Of a stretch of 64,000 bases of DNA, positions 8,324 to 15,787 are shown piece after piece. A model generated the notes under the pieces. It had not been told where the DNA came from. It did not search any database and saw only the letters and a list, made by a program, of their open reading frames with translations. Origin of the DNA: Polynucleobacter sp. SHI8 (GTDB lineage Bacteria > Pseudomonadota > Gammaproteobacteria > Burkholderiales > Burkholderiaceae); assembly GCF_027944005.1 (NCBI RefSeq), contig NZ_AP027204.1, positions 992,001-1,056,000 of the forward strand. Reading direction: 5' to 3'. The first letter of the stretch is position 1. Each line of letters begins with the position of its first letter. The position numbers and the translations under genes are program-made.

Positions 8324-8500
8324 ATGAAAAGAATGATGGGTTATTTACTTGTAATCACAATTGGTTTTGGTGCATTAAGTTTGGTTGGTTGTGCGGTCAA
8401 TCCAGGATATCAAGGCGCTTACGTAGCCCCACACTACTATCGACCTAATGTAAATTGGGGATGGGGTTGGCGTGGTCACTCAAGGTATGGTTGGAGATAA
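8324..8500 (+). CDS. Small lipoprotein, 58 aa, Trp/Tyr/Gly-rich
   Basis: This is a 58-residue reading frame with a strong ribosome binding site (AGGAGA at 8313-8318). The N-terminus, with two basic residues and a long hydrophobic stretch ending in LVGC, is a good lipoprotein signal with predicted lipidated Cys23. The mature peptide is about 36 residues and dominated by Tyr, Trp, Gly and Arg (YQGAYVAPHYYRP, then WGWGWRGH). It resembles the many short glycine/aromatic-rich envelope lipoproteins of proteobacteria. Function unknown. Confidence 0.72.
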   Translation: MKRMMGYLLVITIGFGALSLVGCAVNPGYQGAYVAPHYYRPNVNWGWGWRGHSRYGWR

Positions 8501-8590
8501 ACCCACCTAAATAGATTTAAATGGCTTGAGCATTCCAACCTTCATGAATCGATTCTATACTTGAGGAATTCAAATTCATGGAGGTTGGTA

Positions 8591-9361
8591 ATGTCTAATT
8601 TAATCATTGAGCAGATTGGTAAAGTACAGTTAATCACGTTAAATCGTCCTGAGGCGATGAATGCTTTATCTCCAGACTTAATGACGGAATTAAGCGACGT
8701 CCTCACGCAATCAGAAGATAATCCTGAAGTTGCTGTAGTCGTATTAACTGGAAGTGAAAAAGCCTTTGCTGCTGGTGCAGATATCAAAGCCATGAAAGAC
8801 ATGACTTACATGCAAATGTACCAGGGTGATTTTATTACCAAGAACTGGGAAAGAATCACCACCTTCCGTAAGCCAACGATTGCTGCAGTAGCGGGATTTG
8901 CTCTTGGTGGTGGTTGTGAGCTCGCGATGATGTGTGATTTTATTTTAGCGGCTGACAATGCCAAATTTGGTCAACCAGAAATTAACCTGGGTATATTGCC
9001 AGGTGCTGGTGGAACGCAGCGTTTAACTCGCTTTATTGGTAAATCCAAGGCCATGGAAATGGTTCTCACAGGTCGCATGATGGATGCGCAAGAAGCAGAA
9101 CGGTCTGGACTAGTGAGTAGAGTAGTGCCACTAGCACAACTGCGTGAAGAGGTTTTGAAAGTCGCCGAAAAGATCGCACAAATGTCGATACCAATTGTGC
9201 TGATGGCCAAAGAGTCAGTCAATCGTTCTTATGAGTCCACCTTGGCTGAGGGCATCCGTTTCGAGAGAAGGTTGTTCCACTCGGCATTTGCCTCCGAAGA
9301 CCAAAAAGAGGGTATGGCCGCTTTTGTAGAGAAAAGAAAAGCCAACTTCAAGAACCAGTAA
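8591..9361 (+). CDS. Enoyl-CoA hydratase/isomerase (crotonase family)
   Basis: Hydrates trans-2-enoyl-CoA in fatty-acid or short-chain acyl-CoA breakdown. From the ATG at 8591, which has GGAGG six bases upstream, the product is 256 residues. Crotonase motifs are clear: oxyanion-hole segments AFAAGADIKAM and GFALGGGCELAMMCD, and GQPEINLGILPGAGGTQRL. Both catalytic glutamates of true hydratases are present at Glu110 and Glu130, so this is probably a genuine enoyl-CoA hydratase rather than a divergent paralogue. It stands alone, with no other beta-oxidation gene nearby, so the physiological substrate cannot be read from context. Confidence 0.92.
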   Translation: MSNLIIEQIGKVQLITLNRPEAMNALSPDLMTELSDVLTQSEDNPEVAVVVLTGSEKAFAAGADIKAMKDMTYMQMYQGDFITKNWERITTFRKPTIAAVAGFALGGGCELAMMCDFILAADNAKFGQPEINLGILPGAGGTQRLTRFIGKSKAMEMVLTGRMMDAQEAERSGLVSRVVPLAQLREEVLKVAEKIAQMSIPIVLMAKESVNRSYESTLAEGIRFERRLFHSAFASEDQKEGMAAFVEKRKANFKNQ

Positions 9362-9578
9362 AAAAATGGTCATTTTTCTAGAAAAATCACATGTGCACTG
9401 ATACCTTGGGTTTGATTAAATCGTCATAGGCACCAATATTTCGCACGCTTCTTGTTTGATTGATATGTTGAAAGGCCTCACGCGGTTGAATTTAGTTTCC
9501 ATATATGGTATTTTGAAAAAAAAAAGGCACACCACCATACATTCATGTCCTGACAATAAAGAGGGGATTCTGTCCAGC

Positions 9579-10397
9579 ATGCGTATTTCAATTCAACTCG
9601 GTGCCCTAGCGCTGGTAATGGGAGTTTTTACAGCAAGTGCTCAGGCACAATCTAGCGCAGCGACAGCCAGAAGCCCGCACCTTGAGCGCATTAAGACGAG
9701 CGCTACTCTTCGAGTGTGTATATGGCCCGATTACTATGGCATCTCGTTTCGTAATCCCAAGAATGGGGAGTTGTCGGGTATCGACGTAACGCTATCGGAA
9801 CAGTTTGCTCGCGAACTCGGTGTCAAGCCAGTCTATATTGATACCACCTTCGCAACTTTCACGGATGAGCTGCTTGCGGACCGCTGCGACATTGCGATGT
9901 TCGGCGTCGGCATCCTGCCGGCGCGTGCCGCCCTCGTGAAGTTCTCCCAACCCTATCTGCGTAGCGACATTTACGCGGTGACGACTAAGAGTCATCCCTC
10001 GCTCAAGACCTGGGACGACATTGACAAGCCCGGTCGCGTGGTTGCGGTTCAGACCGGCACCTTCATGGAACCGGTGATGAAAGCCAGCCTCAAGCAAGCC
10101 GAATTGATGTTAGTGAAGTTACCTAATACCCGCGAGCGCGAGGTGCAGTCCGGGCGTGCCGATGTCTTTATGACTGACTTTCCCTACAGCCGCCGAGTAC
10201 TCGATAACGCCGACTGGGCTCGGGTGATTCCTCCGGATCGTCCGATTAGCCCGGTGTCTTATGCCTATGCAGTAGCCCCTGGAGATGATGCTTGGCTTGC
10301 GCGCATCGATAAGTTCGTGGCTGACATCAAGCGCGATGGGCGGCTGTTAAATGCCGCCAAGGCCTTTAAGCTGGATCCGATCATCATCACCCAATGA
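9579..10397 (+). CDS. Periplasmic solute-binding protein (SBP_bac_3 family) paired with a sensor kinase
   Basis: Predicted extracytoplasmic ligand-binding protein of the amino-acid-type family 3. From the ATG at 9579 it is 272 residues with a Sec signal peptide ending near AQAQ (residue 24). The mature domain begins with RIKTSATLRVCIWPDYYGISFRN and contains SGIDVTLSEQFARELGV and VAVQTGTFME, typical of the fold. No ABC permease or ATPase is nearby; instead the stop overlaps the start of a membrane hybrid histidine kinase by four bases (ATGA). This suggests that it hands a signal to the kinase rather than feeding a transporter. It is the first gene of a clearly GC-richer segment. The frame is open further upstream to 9456, but that part lacks signal-peptide character. 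Confidence 0.82.
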   Translation: MRISIQLGALALVMGVFTASAQAQSSAATARSPHLERIKTSATLRVCIWPDYYGISFRNPKNGELSGIDVTLSEQFARELGVKPVYIDTTFATFTDELLADRCDIAMFGVGILPARAALVKFSQPYLRSDIYAVTTKSHPSLKTWDDIDKPGRVVAVQTGTFMEPVMKASLKQAELMLVKLPNTREREVQSGRADVFMTDFPYSRRVLDNADWARVIPPDRPISPVSYAYAVAPGDDAWLARIDKFVADIKRDGRLLNAAKAFKLDPIIITQ

Positions 10398-13300
10398 GCA
10401 TTTCTGACCGTTTACCCACGGAATACAACATCCGCTTCGAGCGGATGATCGTGGTGGCCGGCATCCTGTTCGCCCTCCTGATTATTGGCGCCACGATTAC
10501 TCACGGCCTGCAACTGCGCGAAGAGATGCGTGGTGAGGCGCAGGGGCAAGTAAAGACCGTGACACGGATTTTGACGCAAGAGGTTAACCGCAGCCTGATG
10601 CGAACCCGCGGCCTGCTGGAACAAATCGAAAACATGTCCAGTGGCCTCAAGACGCTTGCATCGGTTGATTACATTGCCAGGCTTGAGGCGATGACCCGCC
10701 AGCATTTCCTGCTTCGTGAAGTAGCAATCGTCGATCGCGACGGCCGCATCATCGCTTCATCAAACCCACGCAGCATCGATGTTGATGTCTCGGGCTATGA
10801 CTTTGCAACAGCTGAGGCACGCCAGCGACTGTTCATTGGGCAACCCAAGGCGGGTCGCAGCTTCACGCGCAATTCCCAGAGGCAAGAAGGTTCGGATCAA
10901 GCGGTTGACGGCTTCATCACCTTGTCGCGTCCCCTAGGCGGTAATCTTTCGGGCCTGCTTGCGGTGGCAGTTATCGGGGCTGATAGCCTGATCAGTGATC
11001 TGCGCTTCATGGCGTCGATGGAATCGAATGTGCTGACCCTCTATCGCTATGATGGAAAGTTGCTGGCTACAAGCCAAGGTGTAGTCGCTCCGGATAAGGC
11101 ATCTCATCCGATTTTCAGGGACTTTTTGCCGAACCGAGAAACTGGCAACTTTACAGATACCACCCGCGAAGGTACTAGTTGGTTGGCTTATTTTGCTACC
11201 ACGTCCGACTTCCCCGTTGTGGTCGAAGTCAAGTTGCCCCAAGAAGAGGTTGCGGCACGCTGGCGAACCGAGATGATCACGCCGCTGTCGATTATGGTTG
11301 CGACACTGGTGGCATTGTTCGTTTTCACACGAGCCGCTCAGTGGGCCGTGCGGCAACGTGCCACCATGCAGGAAGAGTCCACGAGCCAGGCACAGCGCCT
11401 GCGTAATATTCTCGATTCGGCGGCTGACGCAATCGTCACGGTGGATGTCGGCAGCATCGTGCACGAATACAACCGAGCGGCCGAACAGTTGTTTCGCATT
11501 CCGTCCAATGAAGCGATTGGCCGCCATGCTTCTATGCTCCTTGCACCGGAGGAGTCCACAGGTTATCAGGCACTCGTTGACTACTTCTTGCGCACTGGTT
11601 CGGCCCCGGTCTTTGCAGATGGTCGAAAAATCAAGACCAGGCGCCGTGATGGTACCCAGATGATCCTGTCCTATGCCATCAGCGAAGTCACCATCAAGGA
11701 CGAGCGGCTGCTGACCTGCATCTTTCGAGATGAGACCGAGGAACAGCAGGCCAATGATCGATTCAGAACACTGTTTCAGCGCTCAGGCCAGCCGACTCTG
11801 CTTTTTGCAGAGGGCAAGCTTCTCGATTGCAATCAGGCAGCTGTCAAACTGTTCGGCGCCGAGGTCAAGGGAGCTTTACTCGGTCTGCGGATCGAGGATC
11901 TGGCAGTCAAGGAAATGAACGGTTTGCAACTGGTGAATGAATTCCGCAATGTCCGCAAAATCGCAAGCGAACTCGGCGCCTGTCGCATGAACTGGGCAGC
12001 ACGTGCGCTCGACGGCCGTGAAATCCCCCTCGAAATCATGATGACGCCAATCTATCTGGACAATGCTGAAGCTATGTTATTTACTTGTTCAGATATCACC
12101 GAGCAGCAACGCTACGAGGATGGCTTGCGTCAGGCGCGCGATGCCGCCGACGCCGCCGCAAAAGCCAAGGCAGGCTTTCTTGCCGTCATGAGTCATGAAC
12201 TACGCACGCCGATGACTGGCATCCTCGGCATGATTGAGTTGCTGGCTGATGCCAACCTGCCGGCAGAGCAGCACCGCCTGGTTGGAGTCCTCGGTAATTC
12301 GGCCGATGCACTGATGTTGGTACTCAACGATATTCTAGATTTTTCGAAGATTGAAGCCGGTCGCCTCGAACTCGAACAAATCGACTTCGATCCTGCGCAA
12401 ATTGTCAACGAAGTGTTGGAGGGGTTCTCACTTGTAGCGCGTCAGCGTCATAACATCCTTCGTGCGGAGTGGGGCAACAATAGGTTGCCGATGCTGCATG
12501 GGGATCCGGCGCGGGTCAAGCAGGTACTCTTTAATTTAGTCGGCAATGCAGTCAAGTTTACTGAAGGTGGTTCGATTGTTATCCATCTGGCGGCTCAGCT
12601 ACCGCAGGCTGACGGACGAGTGGCGCTGCGCATTGAGGTCCGTGACACCGGCATCGGTATCGACCCCGAGGTGCAGAAGACTCTCTTTCAGCCCTTTCAG
12701 CAGGCTGATACCTCGACCACACGCCGCTTTGGTGGAACCGGTTTGGGTCTTGCGATCTGCCGGCATTTGGTCGACGCGATGCATGGCCAGATCAGCGTTG
12801 AAAGTGAAGTCGGAAAGGGCTCGGTCTTTGTTGTCGAACTCACCCTTGCCCAGGCCAAGGGCTTGGCAGTGACAAAGCCTGCGCGCATGTCGTCTGATGC
12901 TAGTCCGAGGTTGCGTAGCTTGCGCATCCTCGTGGCTGAAGACAACGCAACGAATCGCCTGCTAATCGAGTCCCGCCTGCGCCGCGCTGGTCATATACCG
13001 GAGATGGTTGATGATGGGCAACAGGCGCTTGCCGCAGCATCGACTGGAGATTTCGACCTGATCCTGATGGATATGCAGATGCCAGTGCTCGACGGCATGG
13101 GAGCCACCCGTGCGATCCGTGCGTTACCCGATGCCAAACGCAACCGAATTCCGATCATTGCCCTTACGGCCGATGCTCTGCCGGAGTTACGCGATTCTTA
13201 TATGGCTAGTGGCCTTGACGACTATCAGACTAAACCGATTGACTGGGCTGCGCTCTATGCAACCATCCTGCGTCATCTGCCTTGGGCGTCAGTCGATGCC

Positions 13301-13720
13301 CCAGCAGCCCAGGCAAACTCTGAAGTGGCCTTGGTCGAGGCGGATGGCGTGGAGGGCGGTGAGGTCCCAAAACATTCCGCCCCGATAGATGCTGAGCCCA
13401 TCAGCCGTATGCGCGAAGAATTCGGAATCGACCTCTGGACGGAGGCTGTTAACATCTATTGGACACAAAGCGATTCCCTTTTGGCAACCTGCCGTGCTGC
13501 GGTCGTTGCGCAGGATATGGCGGCTCGACGTAGTGCTGCGCACAGCCTTAAGGGTTCGTCGGCAAGTCTAGGATTTAATTCGGTGGCGTCGCTGGCAGGG
13601 GATTTCGAGCGATGCGAGCAAAGTGTTGCAGCAGCCGTGTTGGAACAGCTTGAAACAGCCTATTCGCAAACTCGTACACAGTGGTCGATGACGGTAAGCG
13701 ACGCAAACTCACAGACCTAA
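10394..13720 (+). CDS. Hybrid sensor histidine kinase (PAS-PAS-HisKA-HATPase-REC-HPt)
   Basis: Membrane phosphorelay kinase of 1108 residues. In order: TM1 at about 19-38, a periplasmic sensor region (about 40-290, PDC/Cache-like), TM2 at about 295-312, two PAS domains (about 335-450 and 455-575), HisKA with phospho-acceptor His601 in MSHELRTP, an ATPase domain (NAVKF, DTGIGI, GGTGLGLAI), a receiver with Asp893 and Lys947, and a C-terminal HPt with His1050 in AAHSLKGSSASLGF. All phosphorelay residues are present. It has no DNA-binding output and no separate response regulator beside it, so the final target is elsewhere. Base composition is much richer in GC than the flanks: 41 of 60 bases at 12121-12180 against 22 of 60 at 23881-23940 in hrpA. 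This points to transfer together with the binding-protein gene. Confidence 0.93.
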   Translation: MSISDRLPTEYNIRFERMIVVAGILFALLIIGATITHGLQLREEMRGEAQGQVKTVTRILTQEVNRSLMRTRGLLEQIENMSSGLKTLASVDYIARLEAMTRQHFLLREVAIVDRDGRIIASSNPRSIDVDVSGYDFATAEARQRLFIGQPKAGRSFTRNSQRQEGSDQAVDGFITLSRPLGGNLSGLLAVAVIGADSLISDLRFMASMESNVLTLYRYDGKLLATSQGVVAPDKASHPIFRDFLPNRETGNFTDTTREGTSWLAYFATTSDFPVVVEVKLPQEEVAARWRTEMITPLSIMVATLVALFVFTRAAQWAVRQRATMQEESTSQAQRLRNILDSAADAIVTVDVGSIVHEYNRAAEQLFRIPSNEAIGRHASMLLAPEESTGYQALVDYFLRTGSAPVFADGRKIKTRRRDGTQMILSYAISEVTIKDERLLTCIFRDETEEQQANDRFRTLFQRSGQPTLLFAEGKLLDCNQAAVKLFGAEVKGALLGLRIEDLAVKEMNGLQLVNEFRNVRKIASELGACRMNWAARALDGREIPLEIMMTPIYLDNAEAMLFTCSDITEQQRYEDGLRQARDAADAAAKAKAGFLAVMSHELRTPMTGILGMIELLADANLPAEQHRLVGVLGNSADALMLVLNDILDFSKIEAGRLELEQIDFDPAQIVNEVLEGFSLVARQRHNILRAEWGNNRLPMLHGDPARVKQVLFNLVGNAVKFTEGGSIVIHLAAQLPQADGRVALRIEVRDTGIGIDPEVQKTLFQPFQQADTSTTRRFGGTGLGLAICRHLVDAMHGQISVESEVGKGSVFVVELTLAQAKGLAVTKPARMSSDASPRLRSLRILVAEDNATNRLLIESRLRRAGHIPEMVDDGQQALAAASTGDFDLILMDMQMPVLDGMGATRAIRALPDAKRNRIPIIALTADALPELRDSYMASGLDDYQTKPIDWAALYATILRHLPWASVDAPAAQANSEVALVEADGVEGGEVPKHSAPIDAEPISRMREEFGIDLWTEAVNIYWTQSDSLLATCRAAVVAQDMAARRSAAHSLKGSSASLGFNSVASLAGDFERCEQSVAAAVLEQLETAYSQTRTQWSMTVSDANSQT

Positions 13721-13739
13721 GCCTTATTTTTTTAAGGCT
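13720..13739. terminator. Hairpin after the hybrid kinase gene
   Basis: AGCCTTA at 13720-13726 pairs with TAAGGCT at 13733-13739 around a run of T. It sits directly at the kinase stop codon and between this gene and the 3' end of the convergent tRNA-Leu. It could serve as a weak terminator in either direction, but no T-run follows the stem on either strand. Confidence 0.4.
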
Positions 13740-13762
13740 CAGAACGTCGTAATTACTAGGTT

Positions 13763-13849
13763 TGGTGCCCAAGAAGAGACTCGAACTCTTATGACTTTTA
13801 CATCGCCAGCACCTGAAGCTGGTGCGTCTACCAATTTCGCCACCTGGGC
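13763..13849 (-). tRNA. tRNA-Leu (anticodon CAG)
   Basis: The complement reads as an 87-base type II tRNA. The acceptor strands are GCCCAGG and CTTGGGC, followed by an encoded CCA. The D-arm carries AAATTGGTAGACGC, the anticodon stem CCAGC/GCTGG encloses loop TTCAGGT (anticodon CAG), then comes a long variable arm typical of leucine tRNAs, and a T-arm with GTTCGAGTC. It reads CUG codons. Its 3' end faces the GC-rich sensor cassette. Confidence 0.95.
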
Positions 13850-13898
13850 CCGAAAACATCAGGCAAGGGAGAGATTGTATCTCAACTTGTACGGTTTT

Positions 13899-14432
13899 TT
13901 AAGCTTTTGTCGACAAAATATTGCCAACTGGGCTATTACCTGACATGGATTGTTTGAAGCTATTTAAAAACTGATTGAGAGACTGGTCTCCACCAGGAAT
14001 ACCCATGGCACCAAATAATTGATTGGCACTTTGTTCGAGTTGTTTTAAATCAGTTGAAGAAGTGGCTGAACTCGATTTACCCACTTGGTCGATTAAGTTT
14101 TGTAAACCACGCTCTAAAGGATCGCTTCCAATAAATGTATTCTTAGATGCGCCGCCAGATGACTTAGGCTGATTATCTTGCGACTGAATTGCACTTAATA
14201 AGCTGTCGATGAAGCTCGGCATGGAATCGCCCGAGTCTTTCGCAGGTTTAGTGGCGGGGGTATTTGGCAATGTCGATAAAGACTGCAGAATCGATTGCAT
14301 CATCTTGCTTGGATTGGCGTTGGAATCTACCTCTGGAATATTGGCATCCGCTGAACCGATGGAATTCAAGACAGTGGAGACACCCTTGATTGAAGAAACG
14401 GGGTTCAATAAGCTAGCAATAGCTGGAATCAT
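13899..14432 (-). CDS. Uncharacterised low-complexity protein, paralogue of the divergent neighbour
   Basis: The start at 14432 is supported by GGAG nine bases upstream and gives 177 residues (MIPAIASLLNPVSSIKG...). There is no clear signal peptide or membrane segment. The sequence is rich in Ser, Asn, Gln and Ala with short amphipathic helices such as MPSFIDSLLSAIQSQ and DLKQLEQSANQLFGAMG. It ends in SLNQFLNSFKQSMSGNSPVGNILSTKA, read in two parts. This end closely parallels that of the divergent gene at 14605 (shared pattern SL..FL......, then G..L.TKA), so the two are paralogues. I do not recognise a characterised family. The conserved C-terminal tail could be a secretion or sorting signal, which is speculation. 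Confidence 0.75.
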   Translation of the reverse strand: MIPAIASLLNPVSSIKGVSTVLNSIGSADANIPEVDSNANPSKMMQSILQSLSTLPNTPATKPAKDSGDSMPSFIDSLLSAIQSQDNQPKSSGGASKNTFIGSDPLERGLQNLIDQVGKSSSATSSTDLKQLEQSANQLFGAMGIPGGDQSLNQFLNSFKQSMSGNSPVGNILSTKA

Positions 14433-14604
14433 GACAAAACGCTCCATATAAGATATATAACCACTGTATCGAAGTTTTGGCTTCTCAAAAGACGAAACAA
14501 TAGCCAAAAATGGCACTAATTAATTTTTTTCATCTAAACCCTTAAGTTCTAAAGTTTCGTGTCGTAAAAGACATATAAGGAAAAATCTTGACTGGAGAAA
14601 TATC

Positions 14605-15294
14605 ATGATCCTACAAAATCCAATGCAAGTAGCAACATCTACGATACAGAATACGTACGGCGCTATTTTAAGCACTGCGAATAAGACCGCACCTACAGCT
14701 CCCACCAATGCGGTGAGTGATTATGCAGTCCAACCTAGTGCAAGTAGCCCAGTTTTGTCTGCTTTCTTTCAGACTTTAAGCCAAATTGATCAAAAAAATC
14801 AAAATAACGCGGGTAGTTCTGCAACTACTGCAGCACAGACTCAAGGTACAGCTGCAGATGCGAACTCAATTTTGCCTTCTATTGCGGATTCAAGTAATGC
14901 ACTACAAGCCTTTACTTACTCGTTGTTTCAAAATTTACAAAATGGTAATGTGCAACCCAATCCTTATTCTAAGAGTGTGGGACTTGGGCCCTTACCATCT
15001 GTGACGCCTGGTCCAAATAATACGTACTTAAATAATTTACCAGCACGTTTAAATACATTGTCTTCAACGCTCAAAAGCGCTAATCCCGCCGGTGGTGCAA
15101 ATACCTTCGAAGGTTTACAAGCGGCTTATCAGTCTTTACTCAACTCGATGGGTGCCAATGCTAAAAGCGCGAACGTAGATAGTACGAATAGTTCTTCATT
15201 AGCTTCTTTTTTACAGCAAATGAGTCAAAACCTACAGTCACAAAATGTGACAACGATTGATACTAAGGGGTCTTTCCTTGATACAAAAGCTTAA
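14605..15294 (+). CDS. Uncharacterised low-complexity protein, paralogue of the divergent neighbour
   Basis: A 229-residue protein with a TGGAGA ribosome binding site about seven bases before the ATG. It is rich in Asn, Gln, Ser, Ala and Thr. Segments ALQAFTYSLFQNLQNGN, LPARLNTLSSTLKSA and FEGLQAAYQSLLNSMGANA align by eye with MPSFIDSLLSAIQSQDN, LERGLQNLIDQVGKSS and LKQLEQSANQLFGAMGI of the divergent protein, and both end G..L.TKA (here GSFLDTKA). No signal peptide, membrane segment or catalytic motif is visible. Its stop overlaps the stop of the convergent PIN gene by four bases. Function unknown. Confidence 0.78.
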   Translation: MILQNPMQVATSTIQNTYGAILSTANKTAPTAPTNAVSDYAVQPSASSPVLSAFFQTLSQIDQKNQNNAGSSATTAAQTQGTAADANSILPSIADSSNALQAFTYSLFQNLQNGNVQPNPYSKSVGLGPLPSVTPGPNNTYLNNLPARLNTLSSTLKSANPAGGANTFEGLQAAYQSLLNSMGANAKSANVDSTNSSSLASFLQQMSQNLQSQNVTTIDTKGSFLDTKA

Positions 15295-15722
15295 AACGTT
15301 TTCTGCACAGACTTTTCAGGTAGATACTGTTTTACGGTTTGGACCTGAAATTTTTGTAATTTTTTCTGCAGTATTAGCAGGTCTTTGTCTTTTGTAATAA
15401 GCGTACAAGGCGCTACTTCTACCGCTAATTCAACGAAAATCTGATCATCCTGATCGCGGCACTTGATGCCTGAGTTGTTTTTTTCTGGTGCTTGCCAGGT
15501 TAAAACGTGCTGATAACTTGACCGAATCCCATGGATTTCTTCGACCGATTGGTCAAATGGCTTTCTCATTAATACTTCTGCAAATTCTTCCCAGATCAGT
15601 TCACAGGTAAATGCTTGAACTTGTTCAGTTTTTAGGCATTCATACAAGTACGTGACACTATTATCTTTGAAGTAAAAAAGGTCAAGTAGTATATTGGTGT
15701 CTAGAACAACTCTGGGTTTCAT
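15291..15722 (-). CDS. PIN-domain protein, putative toxin without visible antitoxin
   Basis: A 143-residue PIN-fold protein, a predicted metal-dependent ribonuclease. The fold's acidic residues are present: Asp8 in VVLDTNILLD, a Glu in ELIWEEFAEVL, an Asp in KCRDQDDQIFVELA, and an Asp in LITKDKDLLIL. The pattern fits the COG1569-type PIN family, often annotated as the toxin part of toxin-antitoxin systems. No small antitoxin frame precedes it: the 65 bases upstream run straight into rnr on the opposite strand, and the gene on the other side is convergent. It may be solitary or have a housekeeping role. Confidence 0.82.
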   Translation of the reverse strand: MKPRVVLDTNILLDLFYFKDNSVTYLYECLKTEQVQAFTCELIWEEFAEVLMRKPFDQSVEEIHGIRSSYQHVLTWQAPEKNNSGIKCRDQDDQIFVELAVEVAPCTLITKDKDLLILQKKLQKFQVQTVKQYLPEKSVQKTF

Positions 15723-15787
15723 GACTGTCTTTTTAAATGAGTTAAATTAGAGATATTCAAAAAATCGAACAAATTAAGAATTCATCC

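Noticed and set aside
9372..9387. 16-base palindrome ATTTTTCTAGAAAAAT after the enoyl-CoA hydratase gene
   Set aside because: Purely AT-rich with no T-run after it. It could be a weak terminator, but evidence is too thin to list as a feature.
9428..9435. GGCACCAA near the left edge of the GC-rich cassette, resembling the 3' end of tRNA-Leu (possible attachment site)
   Set aside because: Only eight bases, and the copy is in the orientation opposite to that needed for a direct repeat with the tRNA end at 13763-13770. No integrase gene is present. Chance match.
10934..11527. 197-aa frame on the - strand within the hybrid kinase gene
   Set aside because: Shadow frame produced by the high GC content and codon bias of the kinase gene; no family similarity and no ribosome binding site.
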